64,000 nt of DNA from Kitasatospora viridis (GTDB lineage: Bacteria; Actinomycetota; Actinomycetes; Streptomycetales; Streptomycetaceae), in contig NZ_VIWT01000001.1 of NCBI RefSeq assembly GCF_007829815.1, positions 2,317,501-2,381,500 of the forward strand, read 5' to 3'. Position 1 is the stretch's first letter; every line of letters starts with the position of its first letter. Below are positions 53,770 through 62,620 of this stretch, one piece after another. Position numbers and translations under genes: made by a program. Below the pieces are notes generated by a model. The model ran no database searches and was not told the origin of the DNA. It was given only the letters and a program-made list of their open reading frames with translations.

Positions 53770-54510
53770 ATGGGTGAGCTGACCGGCAAGGTGGCGCTGG
53801 TGACGGGTGGCAGCCGTGGGATCGGGGCGGCGGTGGCGAAGCGGCTGGCCGGGGCGGGTGCGGCGGTGGCCCTGACGTACGTGAGCGCGGCCGGGCAGGC
53901 GGAGGCGGTGGCGAAGGAGATCGAGGCGGCAGGCGGCCGGGCCCTGGTGGTCCGGGCCGATCTGACCGAGCCGGGCGCCGCGGCCGAGGCGGTGGAGACG
54001 ACGGTCCGCGAACTGGGCGGGCTGGACATCCTGGTGAACAACGCCGGCTTCCTCACCTACGGTCCGCTGGACGGGATCACCGCCGAGGAGCTGGACCGGG
54101 TGCTCGCGGTGGACGTCCGCTCGGTGCTGCTGGCCGCGCAGGCCGCCGCCCGGCACATGACCGCAGGGGGCAGGATCATCAGCATCGGCTCGTGCTTCAA
54201 CGGCCGGGTGCCCGGCGCGAACTTCGTCCTCCAGGCCACCGCCAAGTCGGCCCTGGTCGGGCTGACCAAGGGCCTGGCCCGCGAGCTCGGTCCGCGCGGG
54301 ATCACCGCGACCATCGTGGACCCGGGCCCGATCGACACCGACATGAACCCGGCCGACGGCGAGAGCGCCGAGTTCCAGCGCTCGCTCACCGCCCTGGGCG
54401 AGTTCGGCACCGCGGAGGACATCGCCGCCGCCGTCGAGTACCTGGCCGGCCCGGCCGGCCGGTACGTCACCGGCACCAGCATCGCGGTGGACGGCGGCTA
54501 CACCGTCTGA
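53770..54510 (+). CDS. Short-chain dehydrogenase/reductase lacking the catalytic tyrosine
   Basis: A 246-aa classical SDR. The NAD(P) fold is normal: VTGGSRGIGAAVAKRL, the NNAG motif, and PGPIDTDMNP. Ser141 of the tetrad is in place, but the YxxxK reads QATAK, with glutamine at residue 155 (codon CAG, 54232-54234) and Lys159. Such a protein may have lost reductase activity or use another acid. ATG 53770 has GGAGG upstream. A MerR-type promoter precedes it and a small hairpin follows. Confidence 0.88.
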   Translation: MGELTGKVALVTGGSRGIGAAVAKRLAGAGAAVALTYVSAAGQAEAVAKEIEAAGGRALVVRADLTEPGAAAEAVETTVRELGGLDILVNNAGFLTYGPLDGITAEELDRVLAVDVRSVLLAAQAAARHMTAGGRIISIGSCFNGRVPGANFVLQATAKSALVGLTKGLARELGPRGITATIVDPGPIDTDMNPADGESAEFQRSLTALGEFGTAEDIAAAVEYLAGPAGRYVTGTSIAVDGGYTV

Positions 54511-54514
54511 CGGA

Positions 54515-54534
54515 GGCGGACTCACCCGTCCGCC
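54515..54534 (+). terminator. Hairpin after the SDR gene
   Basis: GGCGGAC (54515-54521) pairs with GTCCGCC (54528-54534) around a 6-nt loop, 4 nt after the stop codon; followed by CTTCAT. Confidence 0.5.
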
Positions 54535-54737
54535 CTTCATCGATTCAGCACCAGACGCACCGTCAGACTGCTTGCATACGCCCAGCTTGACGGTACATCA
54601 GCAAGCTTTTCGGGTCCCGGCAGGCCAGTCGGCACGGGCCGGGCTCTCCCCGAATTCTCACCGAGTTCACCCCGGGGACTCAGCGGGAGTGGTGAGAGTA
54701 GGCGCACGATCGGTTCCCCTGCGACCCGAAGGGCGTC

Positions 54738-56930
54738 ATGACGTACCACGCGCAGGCCACCGAGGTGGCCCAGTCCGGCACGGGGCCCACGGGGTCCGCG
54801 TCCGCGGTGCCCGGCGGGGGCGGGCGGTTCCGGTGGCAGGTGTGGCGCTCGCCCGGCGACCAGCCGGCGTGGGCCCGGCCGCTGCTGCTGGTGATCGCCG
54901 CCTTCGCCACCGCGCTCTACTCCTGGAACATCACCACGTCCGGCTACGCCCTGTTCTACAGCAACAGCGTGCGCAGCATGGGCGTCAGCTGGAAGGCGTG
55001 GCTGTTCGGGGCGATGGACCCCGGGGCCACCATCACCCTGGACAAGATCCCCGGCGCCTTCGCCGTCCAGGCGCTCTCGGTGCGGCTCTTCGGCTTCCAC
55101 CAGTGGTCGGTGACGCTGCCCCAGGTGATCGAGGGCGTGGTGGCCGTCCTGGTGCTCTACCGGGTGGTCCGCCGCTGGGCCGGTCCGGCCGCCGGGCTGG
55201 TCGCCGCCGCGCTGTTCACCCTGACCCCGGTGGTCGCCTCGATGTTCGCGCACTCGATGGAGGACGGGGCGCTGACCTGCTGCCTGGTGCTGGCCGCCGA
55301 CCGGTGCCAGGTCGCGGTCGCCTCCGGGCGGCTGCGGCCGCTGCTGTGGGCCGCGTTCTGGGTCGGGGTCGGCTTCCAGATGAAGATGGTGCAGGCCTGG
55401 ATGGTGCTGCCGGCCCTCGCGCTCGCCTACCTGCTGGTCGCGCCCGGGCCGGTGCGGCGGCGGCTGTGGCACACGGCGGTGGCCGGGGTGGTCTGCCTCG
55501 CGGTGTCGGTGTCCTGGGTCGCCATGATGGAGCTCGTGCCGGCGGGCGACCGGCCGTACGTGGACGGGTCCACCAACAACAGCGCGGTGGCGATGGTGTT
55601 CGGCTACAACGCGCTGGACCGGTTCGGCGTGCAGTTGCCGGGCGCGGTGCACAGCATGTTCGGCACCCCGGGCGGGAGCGGGGGCGGTGACGGGCCCACC
55701 GCCGGGCGCCCGCCGGGCGGCGGGCCCGGCGCCCCCGCCGCCGGCCCCCGGCCCGGCGGCCCCGTCGTGGCGTACGGCCCGCCCGTCGGCGGCGGCCCGC
55801 GCTGGCTGAAGCTCTTCGAGGGCCGGTTCGCCCCGCAGATCGGCTGGCTGCTGCCGTTCGCCCTGTTCGCGGCCGTGCTCGGCCTCTACCGGACCCGGCG
55901 GGCCGACCGCACCGACCCGGCACGCGGCGGCTTCGTCCTCTGGGGCACCTGGCTGCTGGTCGTCGGACTGGTCTTCAGCGACATGGACGCCATCCCGCAC
56001 ACCGCCTACATGTCCACCCTGGCCCCGGCGATCGCCGCACTCTGCGGCGCCGGCGCCGTACTGCTGTGGCGCGCCCACCGGGACGGCGGCCGGGCGGGCT
56101 GGCTGCTGCCCGCCGTGGTGGCCGGGCAGGCGGCCTGGACCTGGCACCTGTGGTCCGGCTCCGCCGACTTCGCCCCCTGGCTGCGCTGGACCGGCCTGCT
56201 CGCCGCGGTGGCCGCCGTACTGGTGCTGGTGCCCGCCCGGCTCGGCGGGCGCGGCCGGGCCCGGCTGGCGACGATCGGCGCGCTGGTCGGCCTGGCCAGC
56301 ACGGCCGTCGGCGCCACCGCCTGGTCCGCCTCGGTGTTCGACCAGCGGGACGCGGGCAGCGCCTTCGACGCGGCGGCCGGCCCGCAGGCCGGGATGTTCA
56401 TGGGCATGGGCCCGACGAAGGGGAAGGCTCCGGCCGGCCCCCCGGCGGGCGCCGAAGGCCCTGGCCGTCCCGGCGGCAACGGCGAGGCGGGCGGCGGCGC
56501 CAAGGCCGGCGGCGGGACCGGCGGCACCACCGACCACCTCACCCCTGACCAGCAGAAGCTCTGGAGCTACGTCGAGGCGCACCGGGACGGCGCCGAGTAC
56601 CCGCTGGCCACCGTCGGCTGGATGGCCGCCCAGCCCTTCATCCTGGCGACCGGTCAGAAGGTGCTGCCGATGGGCGGGTTCTCCGGCCAGGTGCCGCAGC
56701 CCGCGCTCGGCGCCTTCACCGACCTGGTCCGCCAGGGCCGGGTGCACTACGTGCTGACCGGCGGCGGGATGGGCATGATGCCCAGCGGTGGCGGCGACGA
56801 CGGGGTCGCCGCCTGGACGAAGGACCACTGCACCGCGGTGGCCGCCACGCAGTACGGCGGTCCGGCGATCGCCGCGCCCAGCGGCTCCGGCGGCACGCTC
56901 TACCGCTGCGACCCCGCCGAGGCCGGATGA
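54738..56930 (+). CDS. GT39/ArnT-type membrane glycosyltransferase
   Basis: A 730-aa polytopic protein with about ten helices. The first outer loop holds YALFYSNSVRSMGVSWKAWL and ATITLDKIPGAFAVQALS, the layout of actinobacterial GT39 (ArnT/Pmt-like) enzymes; most relatives have a DKPP motif where this has DKIP. Two Gly/Pro-rich loops (about residues 315-350 and 575-610) are inserted, and a soluble C-terminal domain ends the protein. Donor is probably polyprenyl-phosphate sugar. ATG 54738 has AAGGG upstream. The stop overlaps an ATGA but the next gene's likely start is 110 nt further on. Confidence 0.82.
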   Translation: MTYHAQATEVAQSGTGPTGSASAVPGGGGRFRWQVWRSPGDQPAWARPLLLVIAAFATALYSWNITTSGYALFYSNSVRSMGVSWKAWLFGAMDPGATITLDKIPGAFAVQALSVRLFGFHQWSVTLPQVIEGVVAVLVLYRVVRRWAGPAAGLVAAALFTLTPVVASMFAHSMEDGALTCCLVLAADRCQVAVASGRLRPLLWAAFWVGVGFQMKMVQAWMVLPALALAYLLVAPGPVRRRLWHTAVAGVVCLAVSVSWVAMMELVPAGDRPYVDGSTNNSAVAMVFGYNALDRFGVQLPGAVHSMFGTPGGSGGGDGPTAGRPPGGGPGAPAAGPRPGGPVVAYGPPVGGGPRWLKLFEGRFAPQIGWLLPFALFAAVLGLYRTRRADRTDPARGGFVLWGTWLLVVGLVFSDMDAIPHTAYMSTLAPAIAALCGAGAVLLWRAHRDGGRAGWLLPAVVAGQAAWTWHLWSGSADFAPWLRWTGLLAAVAAVLVLVPARLGGRGRARLATIGALVGLASTAVGATAWSASVFDQRDAGSAFDAAAGPQAGMFMGMGPTKGKAPAGPPAGAEGPGRPGGNGEAGGGAKAGGGTGGTTDHLTPDQQKLWSYVEAHRDGAEYPLATVGWMAAQPFILATGQKVLPMGGFSGQVPQPALGAFTDLVRQGRVHYVLTGGGMGMMPSGGGDDGVAAWTKDHCTAVAATQYGGPAIAAPSGSGGTLYRCDPAEAG

Positions 56931-57040
56931 CCGTCCGGGGCCCGGGGGACGCCGGAGTCCGCTGGTTACAGTGGCCCGGCCCGAGCCCCCGGGCCGCCGC
57001 CCCGGGCGGCGGCGACGAGACGAGGAGGTCACCGCCGCTC

Positions 57041-57844
57041 ATGGTGGGCACCCACGCACCGACCGGCGGCCACCGCCTCCTGGTGGTCGAGGACGAGCCG
57101 GCGATCCGGACCCTGCTGGAGTCCGCGCTGCGGCTGGCCGGACACACCGTCAGCAGCACCGGCACCGGCCTGTCGGCCCTGGTGGAGATCGAACGCTCCA
57201 CCCCCGCCCTGGTCCTGATGGACGTGATGCTGCCGGACGTGGACGGCTTCGAGGTCACCCGCCGGCTGCGCGCGGGCGGGGACTTCACCCCCGTGCTCTT
57301 CCTCACCGCCCGCACCGGCCTGGGCGACCGGATCGCCGGCCTGCGGGTCGGCGGGGACGACTACGTCAGCAAGCCGTTCAGCATCGAGGAGGTGCTGCTG
57401 CGGATCGAGGCGATCCTGCGCCGCGGCTCGGGCACCCCGGCGGCCGCCGCACCCGTGCCGGAGGTGCTGCGCTACGCCGACCTGGAACTCGACCCCGAGG
57501 CCCACGAGGTGCACCGGGCCGGCCGGTACGTCCCGCTCTCGCCCACCGAGTTCAAGCTGCTCGGCTACCTGATGGCGAACGCCGGGCGGGTGGTGAGCAA
57601 GGCCCAGATCCTGGACCACGTCTGGCGCTACGACTTCTCCGGCGACGACCGGATAGTCCTCACCTACGTGAAGTACCTGCGCCGCAAGATCGACTGCTTC
57701 CAGCCGCCACTGATCCAGACGATCCGGGGCGTCGGCTACAGCCTGCGGCTGCCCCGCGAACAACCGGGCCCGGACCCCACCCACCCGGACCCCACCTATC
57801 CGGAGCCCGGCGCCGAGCCGACCGGATCGGAGCAGCCGTGCTGA
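57041..57844 (+). CDS. OmpR/PhoB-type response regulator
   Basis: A 267-aa regulator. Receiver: RLLVVEDEP, Asp61 in VLMDVMLPD, Thr in FLTART and Lys111 in DYVSKPF. DNA-binding winged helix: LSPTEFKLLGYLMANAGRVV, then VLTYVKYLRRKID and TIRGVGYSLR. A Pro-rich tail follows. ATG 57041 has AGGAGGT 11 nt upstream; the alternative start at 56927, which overlaps the GT39 stop, adds 38 disordered residues. Same strand as the kinase gene, with a 7-nt overlap. Confidence 0.92.
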   Translation: MVGTHAPTGGHRLLVVEDEPAIRTLLESALRLAGHTVSSTGTGLSALVEIERSTPALVLMDVMLPDVDGFEVTRRLRAGGDFTPVLFLTARTGLGDRIAGLRVGGDDYVSKPFSIEEVLLRIEAILRRGSGTPAAAAPVPEVLRYADLELDPEAHEVHRAGRYVPLSPTEFKLLGYLMANAGRVVSKAQILDHVWRYDFSGDDRIVLTYVKYLRRKIDCFQPPLIQTIRGVGYSLRLPREQPGPDPTHPDPTYPEPGAEPTGSEQPC

Positions 57845-59391
57845 CCCCGACCGTGCTGCGGGCCGCCCCCACCCGTTCGCTGCGCGGCCGGCTGCTGCTG
57901 GTGGTCACGGCGCTGGCCGCCACCGTCGTGCTGGCCTCGCAGTTCATCGGCTACCAGGTGCTCGGCTCCTGGCTGACCGGCCGGGTGGACCAGCAGCTGC
58001 GCGCCTTCCAGCCACCGCCGCCCGGCTCCTCCGGCCGCTCGGTGTTCGGCCCGGCGGTGCACCGGCCGCCGACCGTCGGCCCGGTCGGGCCGCTGCCCTC
58101 GGACTTCCGGATCTACTTCTACGACGTCGACGGCGAGTTGACCGGCCAGTGGATCGGCGACCCGGCACCCGCCGGCCCCCGGCTGCCCGCCCAGCTCTCG
58201 GTCGGCGGCCCGGCCGCGGACCGCCCGGCGACCGTGCCCGCGGAGTCCGGCCAGGGCCGCTGGCGGGTGCTGCTGCTGCGGGACTCCTCGGAGGGCTCCG
58301 GCACCCTGGTCGCGCTGCCGCTGGACACCGTGGACGGCACGATGTCCAAACTGCTCTGGCTGGACGTCGCGGTGCTCGGCGGCAGCATCCTGGTGCTGGT
58401 CGCGGCCGGCGCCTGGCTGGTCCGCCTGGGCCTGCTGCCGCTCATCCGGATGGAGCGCACCGCCCGCGCGATCACCGGCGGCGAGCTGGACCTGCGGCTG
58501 ACCGACACCGATCCGCGCACCGAGATCGGCCGGTTCGGCCAGGTGCTCAACACCATGCTGGACCGCCTCCAGCAGGCGCTGCGCGCGCACGAGGCCTCCG
58601 AGGCCCGGCTGCGCCGCTTCGTCGCCGACGCGGGCCACGAGCTGCGCACCCCGCTGACCACGATCAAGGGGTTCACCGAACTCGCCCTGCGCCACCCGCA
58701 GTCGGCCGAGGAGCGGCGGGAGGCCAACCGCCTGGTCGCGCAGAACGCCGAGCGGATGAGCCTGATCGTGGACGACCTCCAGCTGCTCACCTCGCTGGAC
58801 CGCGAGCCGCTGTACCGGCGCGAACCGGTCGACCTGCTGTCGGTCGGCGCCGACGCGGTCGGCACCGCCGCCCTGCACCACCCCGGGCACCCGGTCGACC
58901 TCGGCCCGCTGCGCACCGCGGCCGACCCGACCGGCGCCCGCGAGCTGGAGCTGGTGGAGACCGTCGGCGACGGCCACCGGCTGCGCCAGCTGGTCGCCGC
59001 CCTGATCTCCAACGCGCACACCCACACCCCGCCCGGCACCCCGGTGCACGTCCGGGTCGGCAGCACCACGGCCGGGCCCACCACCGGCGGCACCGACCGG
59101 CCCGGCCGGACCAGCGCCGCTCCGCCGCTGGCCCCGGGCACCCCGATCGACGTGATCGAGGTCGCCGACGACGGCCCGGGCCTGGCCCCCGCCGACGCGG
59201 CCCAGGCCTTCGACCGCTTCTACCGCGCCGACCCGGCCCGCTCCCGCGCCCGCGCCCGGGGCGGCAGCGGCAGCGGTCTCGGCCTCGCCATCGCCTCCAC
59301 CATCGCCCAGGGCCACGGCGGCCGGCTGGAGCTGGACACCGCCCCGGCCCCCGGCTGCACCTTCCGACTCGTGCTGCCGCGCTCCGGCTAG
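57838..59391 (+). CDS. Sensor histidine kinase partnered with the OmpR regulator
   Basis: A 517-aa membrane kinase. Helix 1 about residues 18-42, an outer domain of about 130 residues (QRPPPPGSSG-like, disordered in part, with RIYFYDVDGELTG), helix 2 about 173-195, HAMP, then the H-box VADAGHELRTPLTTIKGFTE with His267, and ATPase motifs N (LISNAHTHTPPG), G1 (VADDGPGLAP), F and G2 (GSGSGLGLAI). GTG 57838 has GGAG 6 nt upstream and overlaps the regulator's stop. The pair follows GT39, so it may sense envelope state (inference). Confidence 0.93.
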   Translation: MLTPTVLRAAPTRSLRGRLLLVVTALAATVVLASQFIGYQVLGSWLTGRVDQQLRAFQPPPPGSSGRSVFGPAVHRPPTVGPVGPLPSDFRIYFYDVDGELTGQWIGDPAPAGPRLPAQLSVGGPAADRPATVPAESGQGRWRVLLLRDSSEGSGTLVALPLDTVDGTMSKLLWLDVAVLGGSILVLVAAGAWLVRLGLLPLIRMERTARAITGGELDLRLTDTDPRTEIGRFGQVLNTMLDRLQQALRAHEASEARLRRFVADAGHELRTPLTTIKGFTELALRHPQSAEERREANRLVAQNAERMSLIVDDLQLLTSLDREPLYRREPVDLLSVGADAVGTAALHHPGHPVDLGPLRTAADPTGARELELVETVGDGHRLRQLVAALISNAHTHTPPGTPVHVRVGSTTAGPTTGGTDRPGRTSAAPPLAPGTPIDVIEVADDGPGLAPADAAQAFDRFYRADPARSRARARGGSGSGLGLAIASTIAQGHGGRLELDTAPAPGCTFRLVLPRSG

Positions 59392-59408
59392 CGGGTAGCG
59401 TGCCCGGC

Positions 59409-60005
59409 ATGGGTGTGGGTACGGACGGCGGGCCGGTGCGGCCGGTGCTGCTGCTCGACGTCGACGGGCCGCTCAACCCGTTCGCGGGCATGCCCGACGA
59501 CCGCCCGCAGGGGTTCGAGGCGTACCGGCTGATGCCGCCGAGCTGGGAGGCGGCGGAGCTCGCCCGGCTGGCCGCCCGGGGCCGGCCCGGCATGCGGCCG
59601 GTGCCCCTGCCGGTCTGGCTGAACCCGGGCCACGGGCGGCAGCTGACGGCCCTTCCGTTCGACCTGGCCTGGGCGACGACCTGGCAGGCCGAGGCCAACA
59701 CCTTCATCGCCCCGCTGCTCGGCCTGCCGGAACTCCCCTTCGTCGCCTGGCGTTCCCCGCGCCCCGCCCCGGGCGGCAAGGTCTTCTGGAAGACCCCGGC
59801 CGTCGTCTCCTGGGCCGCCGGCCGCCCCTTCGCCTGGGTGGACGACGAGATCACGCAGGCGGACCGTGACTGGGTCGCCGAGCACCACGACGGCCCCGCC
59901 CTGCTCCACCGGGTCGACCCCCGGCTCGGGCTGGGCCCGGACGACTTCTCGCTGCTGGCGCGCTGGGCCGCCGGCCTCAACGGGCCGACCGCGCCGCCCG
60001 CCTGA
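59409..60005 (+). CDS. HAD-like phosphohydrolase-fold protein
   Basis: A 198-aa protein with the HAD motif 1 VLLLDVDGPLNPF (Asp17, Asp19), a Thr-containing motif in DLAWATTWQAEAN, a Lys in PGGKVFWK and the acidic motif 4 FAWVDDEI. This resembles the HAD-like group found in Streptomyces near RNA-repair or housekeeping genes; substrate unknown. ATG 59409, 17 nt after the kinase stop, so possibly co-transcribed. Confidence 0.78.
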   Translation: MGVGTDGGPVRPVLLLDVDGPLNPFAGMPDDRPQGFEAYRLMPPSWEAAELARLAARGRPGMRPVPLPVWLNPGHGRQLTALPFDLAWATTWQAEANTFIAPLLGLPELPFVAWRSPRPAPGGKVFWKTPAVVSWAAGRPFAWVDDEITQADRDWVAEHHDGPALLHRVDPRLGLGPDDFSLLARWAAGLNGPTAPPA

Positions 60006-60108
60006 CGCAGGGTCCGCCCGGCGGCCGAAGAGACGTACCTCACACCGCCGTTGGCCGCGCCCCCGACGCGCCCGCCCCGGCCCGCCGACGGGCCTCGCGC
60101 ACAACGCA

Positions 60109-60146
60109 GAGATCCCGCCCGGTCCTTGCGGACCGGACGGGATCTC
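60109..60146. terminator. Hairpin between HAD gene and tRNA-Ala
   Basis: 60109-60125 pairs with 60130-60146 (17 bp, one mismatch) around TTGC. It lies 8 nt downstream of the tRNA 3' end on the minus strand and about 100 nt after the HAD gene on the plus strand; it may serve both. Confidence 0.7.
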
Positions 60147-60151
60147 CGTTG

Positions 60152-60227
<76 letters not shown>

Positions 60228-60346
60228 AACGAGAAGAAACTCTAGCACCTTTTCGAGGGGGGTCGTGACCACCCCCGCTGGTGGGGAGGGGTGGCCACCC
60301 GGGGCGGCCACCCGGGCCGCTGCCCGGGCCCGCCGCCCCGGGCCGG

Positions 60347-61363
60347 CTACTCGTTGGCGGCGCGGGGGCGTTGCTGCGGCGCCGGGTCCTGGTACTGGTC
60401 GAACAGGGGCGTGCGGGGGGCCTCGGTCGTGCGGCCGGAGTTCCAGGTGCCCGGGGTGTTGAGGTCCAGGCCGCGGTTGATCCGGGGGGCGACCGGGGCG
60501 GTGACGTAGGTCGGCAGCGGGACCGGCACCGGCTCCCAGGAGTCGGGGCCGGCCGCGGCGCGCTCGCGCAGCCCGTCCACCCACTCCGCGTGGTCGGTGG
60601 CCTCGACCAGGGCCTGGCGCTGCTCGGGCTCGGGCGCCGGCTCGGCGGCCGGCGGCTCGGCGACGGCAGCCGGTTCGGGCGCCACCCCGGACGGCGCGGC
60701 CGCGACCCGCACCGTCTCGACCGACCGGGCCTGCTCGCGCTCGCGCACCCGCTGGGCGGCGGCGGCCGCCCGGGCCCGGTCCAGCTTCACCTCGAAGCGC
60801 TGGCGCTCCAGCCTGCGCAGGTGGCCGATGTAGAGGGTGAGCAGCGCCGCGGGCAGCGCCGGCACCCAGAGGAAGGCCACCCCGGCGACCGCGGCGGCCA
60901 CCGCGCCGAGCGCGAAGGCGCCGAACAGCAGGGTGACCATCCGGCGGCGCCGGGCCAGCAGCCGGGCGCGCTTGTCGTTGGCCTGCGCGACGGCCAGCGC
61001 CGACGGCGTCGCCGCGGCGGATGCCGACGCGGACGGCACGGACGGCACGGGCACGGGTGCCGCAGCCGCCGACGGACCGTCGGCCGGCCGGGCCGCGACC
61101 CGGGTCGGGGCGTCGCCGGACTCCCCGCCGGCGGGGCCGTCGGTACGGCCGTCGGCGGAGTGGTCGGCGGGTTCGTCGTCGCCAAGGGCCCGGGACGCCC
61201 GCCGTTCCAGCGCCGACCGCCCGGCGAGCAGGCGGATGGCGGTGCTGAAGCGTTCGGTGGGGCGCGATTCGTTGAGCTCGTCCTGCCTGCGGAGCCACAT
61301 GGGCACCAGATAGGCAGCCCAGGCCCCTACGATCACCGCGTAGATGAGGCCGCTACTGCTCAC
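60347..61363 (-). CDS. sepX: Divisome membrane protein SepX / gephyrin-like receptor GlpR
   Basis: A 338-aa membrane protein. Helix 1 is the conserved GLIYAVIVGAWAAYLVPMWL (residues about 5-24) followed by RRQDELNESRPTERFSTAIR, which is the hallmark of SepX/GlpR proteins; two further helices lie about 146-185 (LLFGAFALGAVAAAVAGVAF and ALLTLYIGHL). The rest is disordered and Ala/Pro-rich. In Streptomyces SepX joins the divisome and stabilises FtsZ rings; in Corynebacterium GlpR is the membrane receptor of the MoeA-like protein Glp. The glp gene is three genes upstream here. ATG 61363. It follows rimJ on the same strand after 154 nt. Confidence 0.87.
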   Translation of the reverse strand: MSSSGLIYAVIVGAWAAYLVPMWLRRQDELNESRPTERFSTAIRLLAGRSALERRASRALGDDEPADHSADGRTDGPAGGESGDAPTRVAARPADGPSAAAAPVPVPSVPSASASAAATPSALAVAQANDKRARLLARRRRMVTLLFGAFALGAVAAAVAGVAFLWVPALPAALLTLYIGHLRRLERQRFEVKLDRARAAAAAQRVREREQARSVETVRVAAAPSGVAPEPAAVAEPPAAEPAPEPEQRQALVEATDHAEWVDGLRERAAAGPDSWEPVPVPLPTYVTAPVAPRINRGLDLNTPGTWNSGRTTEAPRTPLFDQYQDPAPQQRPRAANE

Positions 61364-61403
61364 GTTTCACACCGTACGGGCGTTGGGTAAGGGCGGTCGG
61401 CAA

Positions 61404-61430
61404 TTTGGCACGGCGTGTCGCCCTGCCAAA
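61404..61430. promoter_or_regulatory. Inverted repeat TTTGGCA-N13-TGCCAAA before sepX
   Basis: Arms 61404-61410 and 61424-61430. It lies 41 to 67 nt upstream of the sepX start in an unusually AT-rich 154-nt spacer and is the only long repeat there. It may be an operator at a sepX-specific promoter. Confidence 0.55.
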
Positions 61431-61517
61431 CTGATTCTCTGACTATTTTGCCGGTAGGAACGACCACTTGGCAGTGGCCCGATGCCATATCGATATGAAT
61501 TTCGAACACTTATTCAA

Positions 61518-62102
61518 TTACCTCAAACGCCAACGCCGGAGCAGCCCTTCGGGGATCTCATCCGCCGTCAGGGCGTACACCAGGTGGTCCCGCCAGTCCC
61601 CGTCGATGTGCAGATAGCGCGGTCGCATTCCCTCCGACCGGAAGCCGAGTTTCTCCACCACCCGCCGGCTCGGCCCGTTCTCCGGGCGGATGCACACCTC
61701 GATCCGGTGCAGCCCGAGCTCCTGGAAGCAGTGGTCGGTGGCCAGGGCGACCGCGGTCGGCATGATGCCGCGCCCCGCCACCGCCTCGTCGATCCAGTAG
61801 CCGATGTTGGCCGAGCACATCGAGCCCCAGGTGATCCCACCCACCGTCAGCTGGCCGACCAGCTGCCCGCGGTAGACCACCACGTAGGGCAGCATCCGCC
61901 CGGCCCCGGCCTCGCCGCGCAGGTAGCGCACCATCTGCCGGTAGCTCGGTCGCGGGCCCACGGTGCGGCCCGGCGGGGCCGGCGGCACGGTCGCCTCCCA
62001 GCGCCGCAGCCAGTCCCGGTTGCGCCGGCTGGCGTCCTGCCAGGCCCGCTGGTCGCGCAGCCGGATCGGCCGCAGCGCGACCTCCCCCTCCCGCAGCTCC
62101 AC
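61518..62102 (-). CDS. rimJ: RimJ/RimL-type GNAT N-acetyltransferase
   Basis: A GNAT acetyltransferase of about 194 aa. After VELREGEVALRPIRLRDQRAW comes the acetyl-CoA loop region: ANIGYWIDEAVAGRGIMPTAV (Q/RxxGxG/A type), then HCFQELGLHRIEVCIRPENGPSRRVVEKLGF, typical of RimJ. Natural targets are N-termini of ribosomal proteins, but substrates in actinobacteria are uncertain. The interval uses GTG 62102; a CTG at 62120, overlapping the mog stop and preceded by GGGGAG at 6 nt, would give the usual longer N-terminus. The stop is TAA at 61518-61520. It lies between mog and sepX. Confidence 0.85.
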   Translation of the reverse strand: MELREGEVALRPIRLRDQRAWQDASRRNRDWLRRWEATVPPAPPGRTVGPRPSYRQMVRYLRGEAGAGRMLPYVVVYRGQLVGQLTVGGITWGSMCSANIGYWIDEAVAGRGIMPTAVALATDHCFQELGLHRIEVCIRPENGPSRRVVEKLGFRSEGMRPRYLHIDGDWRDHLVYALTADEIPEGLLRRWRLR

Positions 62103-62116
62103 CGGCCAGCCGGCGT

Positions 62117-62620
62117 TCAGCTGGCGCTCCCCTCGGCCCCGGCGGCCGGACGCGGGTGGTCCCCGCCGGCCAGCTGGTCCACCGCGTGCGCCAGCAGCGG
62201 CTCCAGCACCGCCAGGCCGTCCTTCACGCCGCCGGTGGAGCCGGGCAGGTTGACCACCAGGGTCCGCCCGGCCACCCCGGCCAGGCCCCGGGAGAGCGCC
62301 GAGGTGGGCACCTTCTCCCGGCCGTACGCCCGGATCGCCTCGGGGATGCCCGGGAGCTGACGGTCGATCACCTGAGCGGTCATCTCCGGGGTCAGGTCCA
62401 TCGGGGAGATCCCGGTGCCGCCGGTGGTCAGCACCACGTCGTAGCCGGCCGCCACGGCCGCCCGCAGCGCCGCCAGCACCGGCTCGCCGTCCGGCACCAG
62501 CTGCGGGCCGTCGGCCTCGAAGCCCATCCGGCGCAGGCCCTCGACCAGCAGCGGGCCGCCCTTGTCCGGGTAGACGCCGGCCGAGGCCCGGTTGGAGACG
62601 GTGATCGCCAGCGCCCTCAC
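62117..62620 (-). CDS. mog: MogA/MoaB-family molybdenum cofactor biosynthesis protein
   Basis: A 167-aa protein that adenylylates molybdopterin before metal insertion. Motifs: [20 protein letters not shown] at the start, [18 protein letters not shown] (the TxGGTG motif) and [16 protein letters not shown] 62620 overlaps the moaC stop by 4 nt. Upstream of rimJ. Confidence 0.92.
   Translation of the reverse strand: MRALAITVSNRASAGVYPDKGGPLLVEGLRRMGFEADGPQLVPDGEPVLAALRAAVAAGYDVVLTTGGTGISPMDLTPEMTAQVIDRQLPGIPEAIRAYGREKVPTSALSRGLAGVAGRTLVVNLPGSTGGVKDGLAVLEPLLAHAVDQLAGGDHPRPAAGAEGSAS

Noticed and set aside
56927..57844. Start of the OmpR regulator at the ATG overlapping the GT39 stop
   Set aside because: The extra 38 residues are Gly/Pro/Arg-rich and outside the receiver fold; an AGGAGGT site stands before the ATG at 57041.
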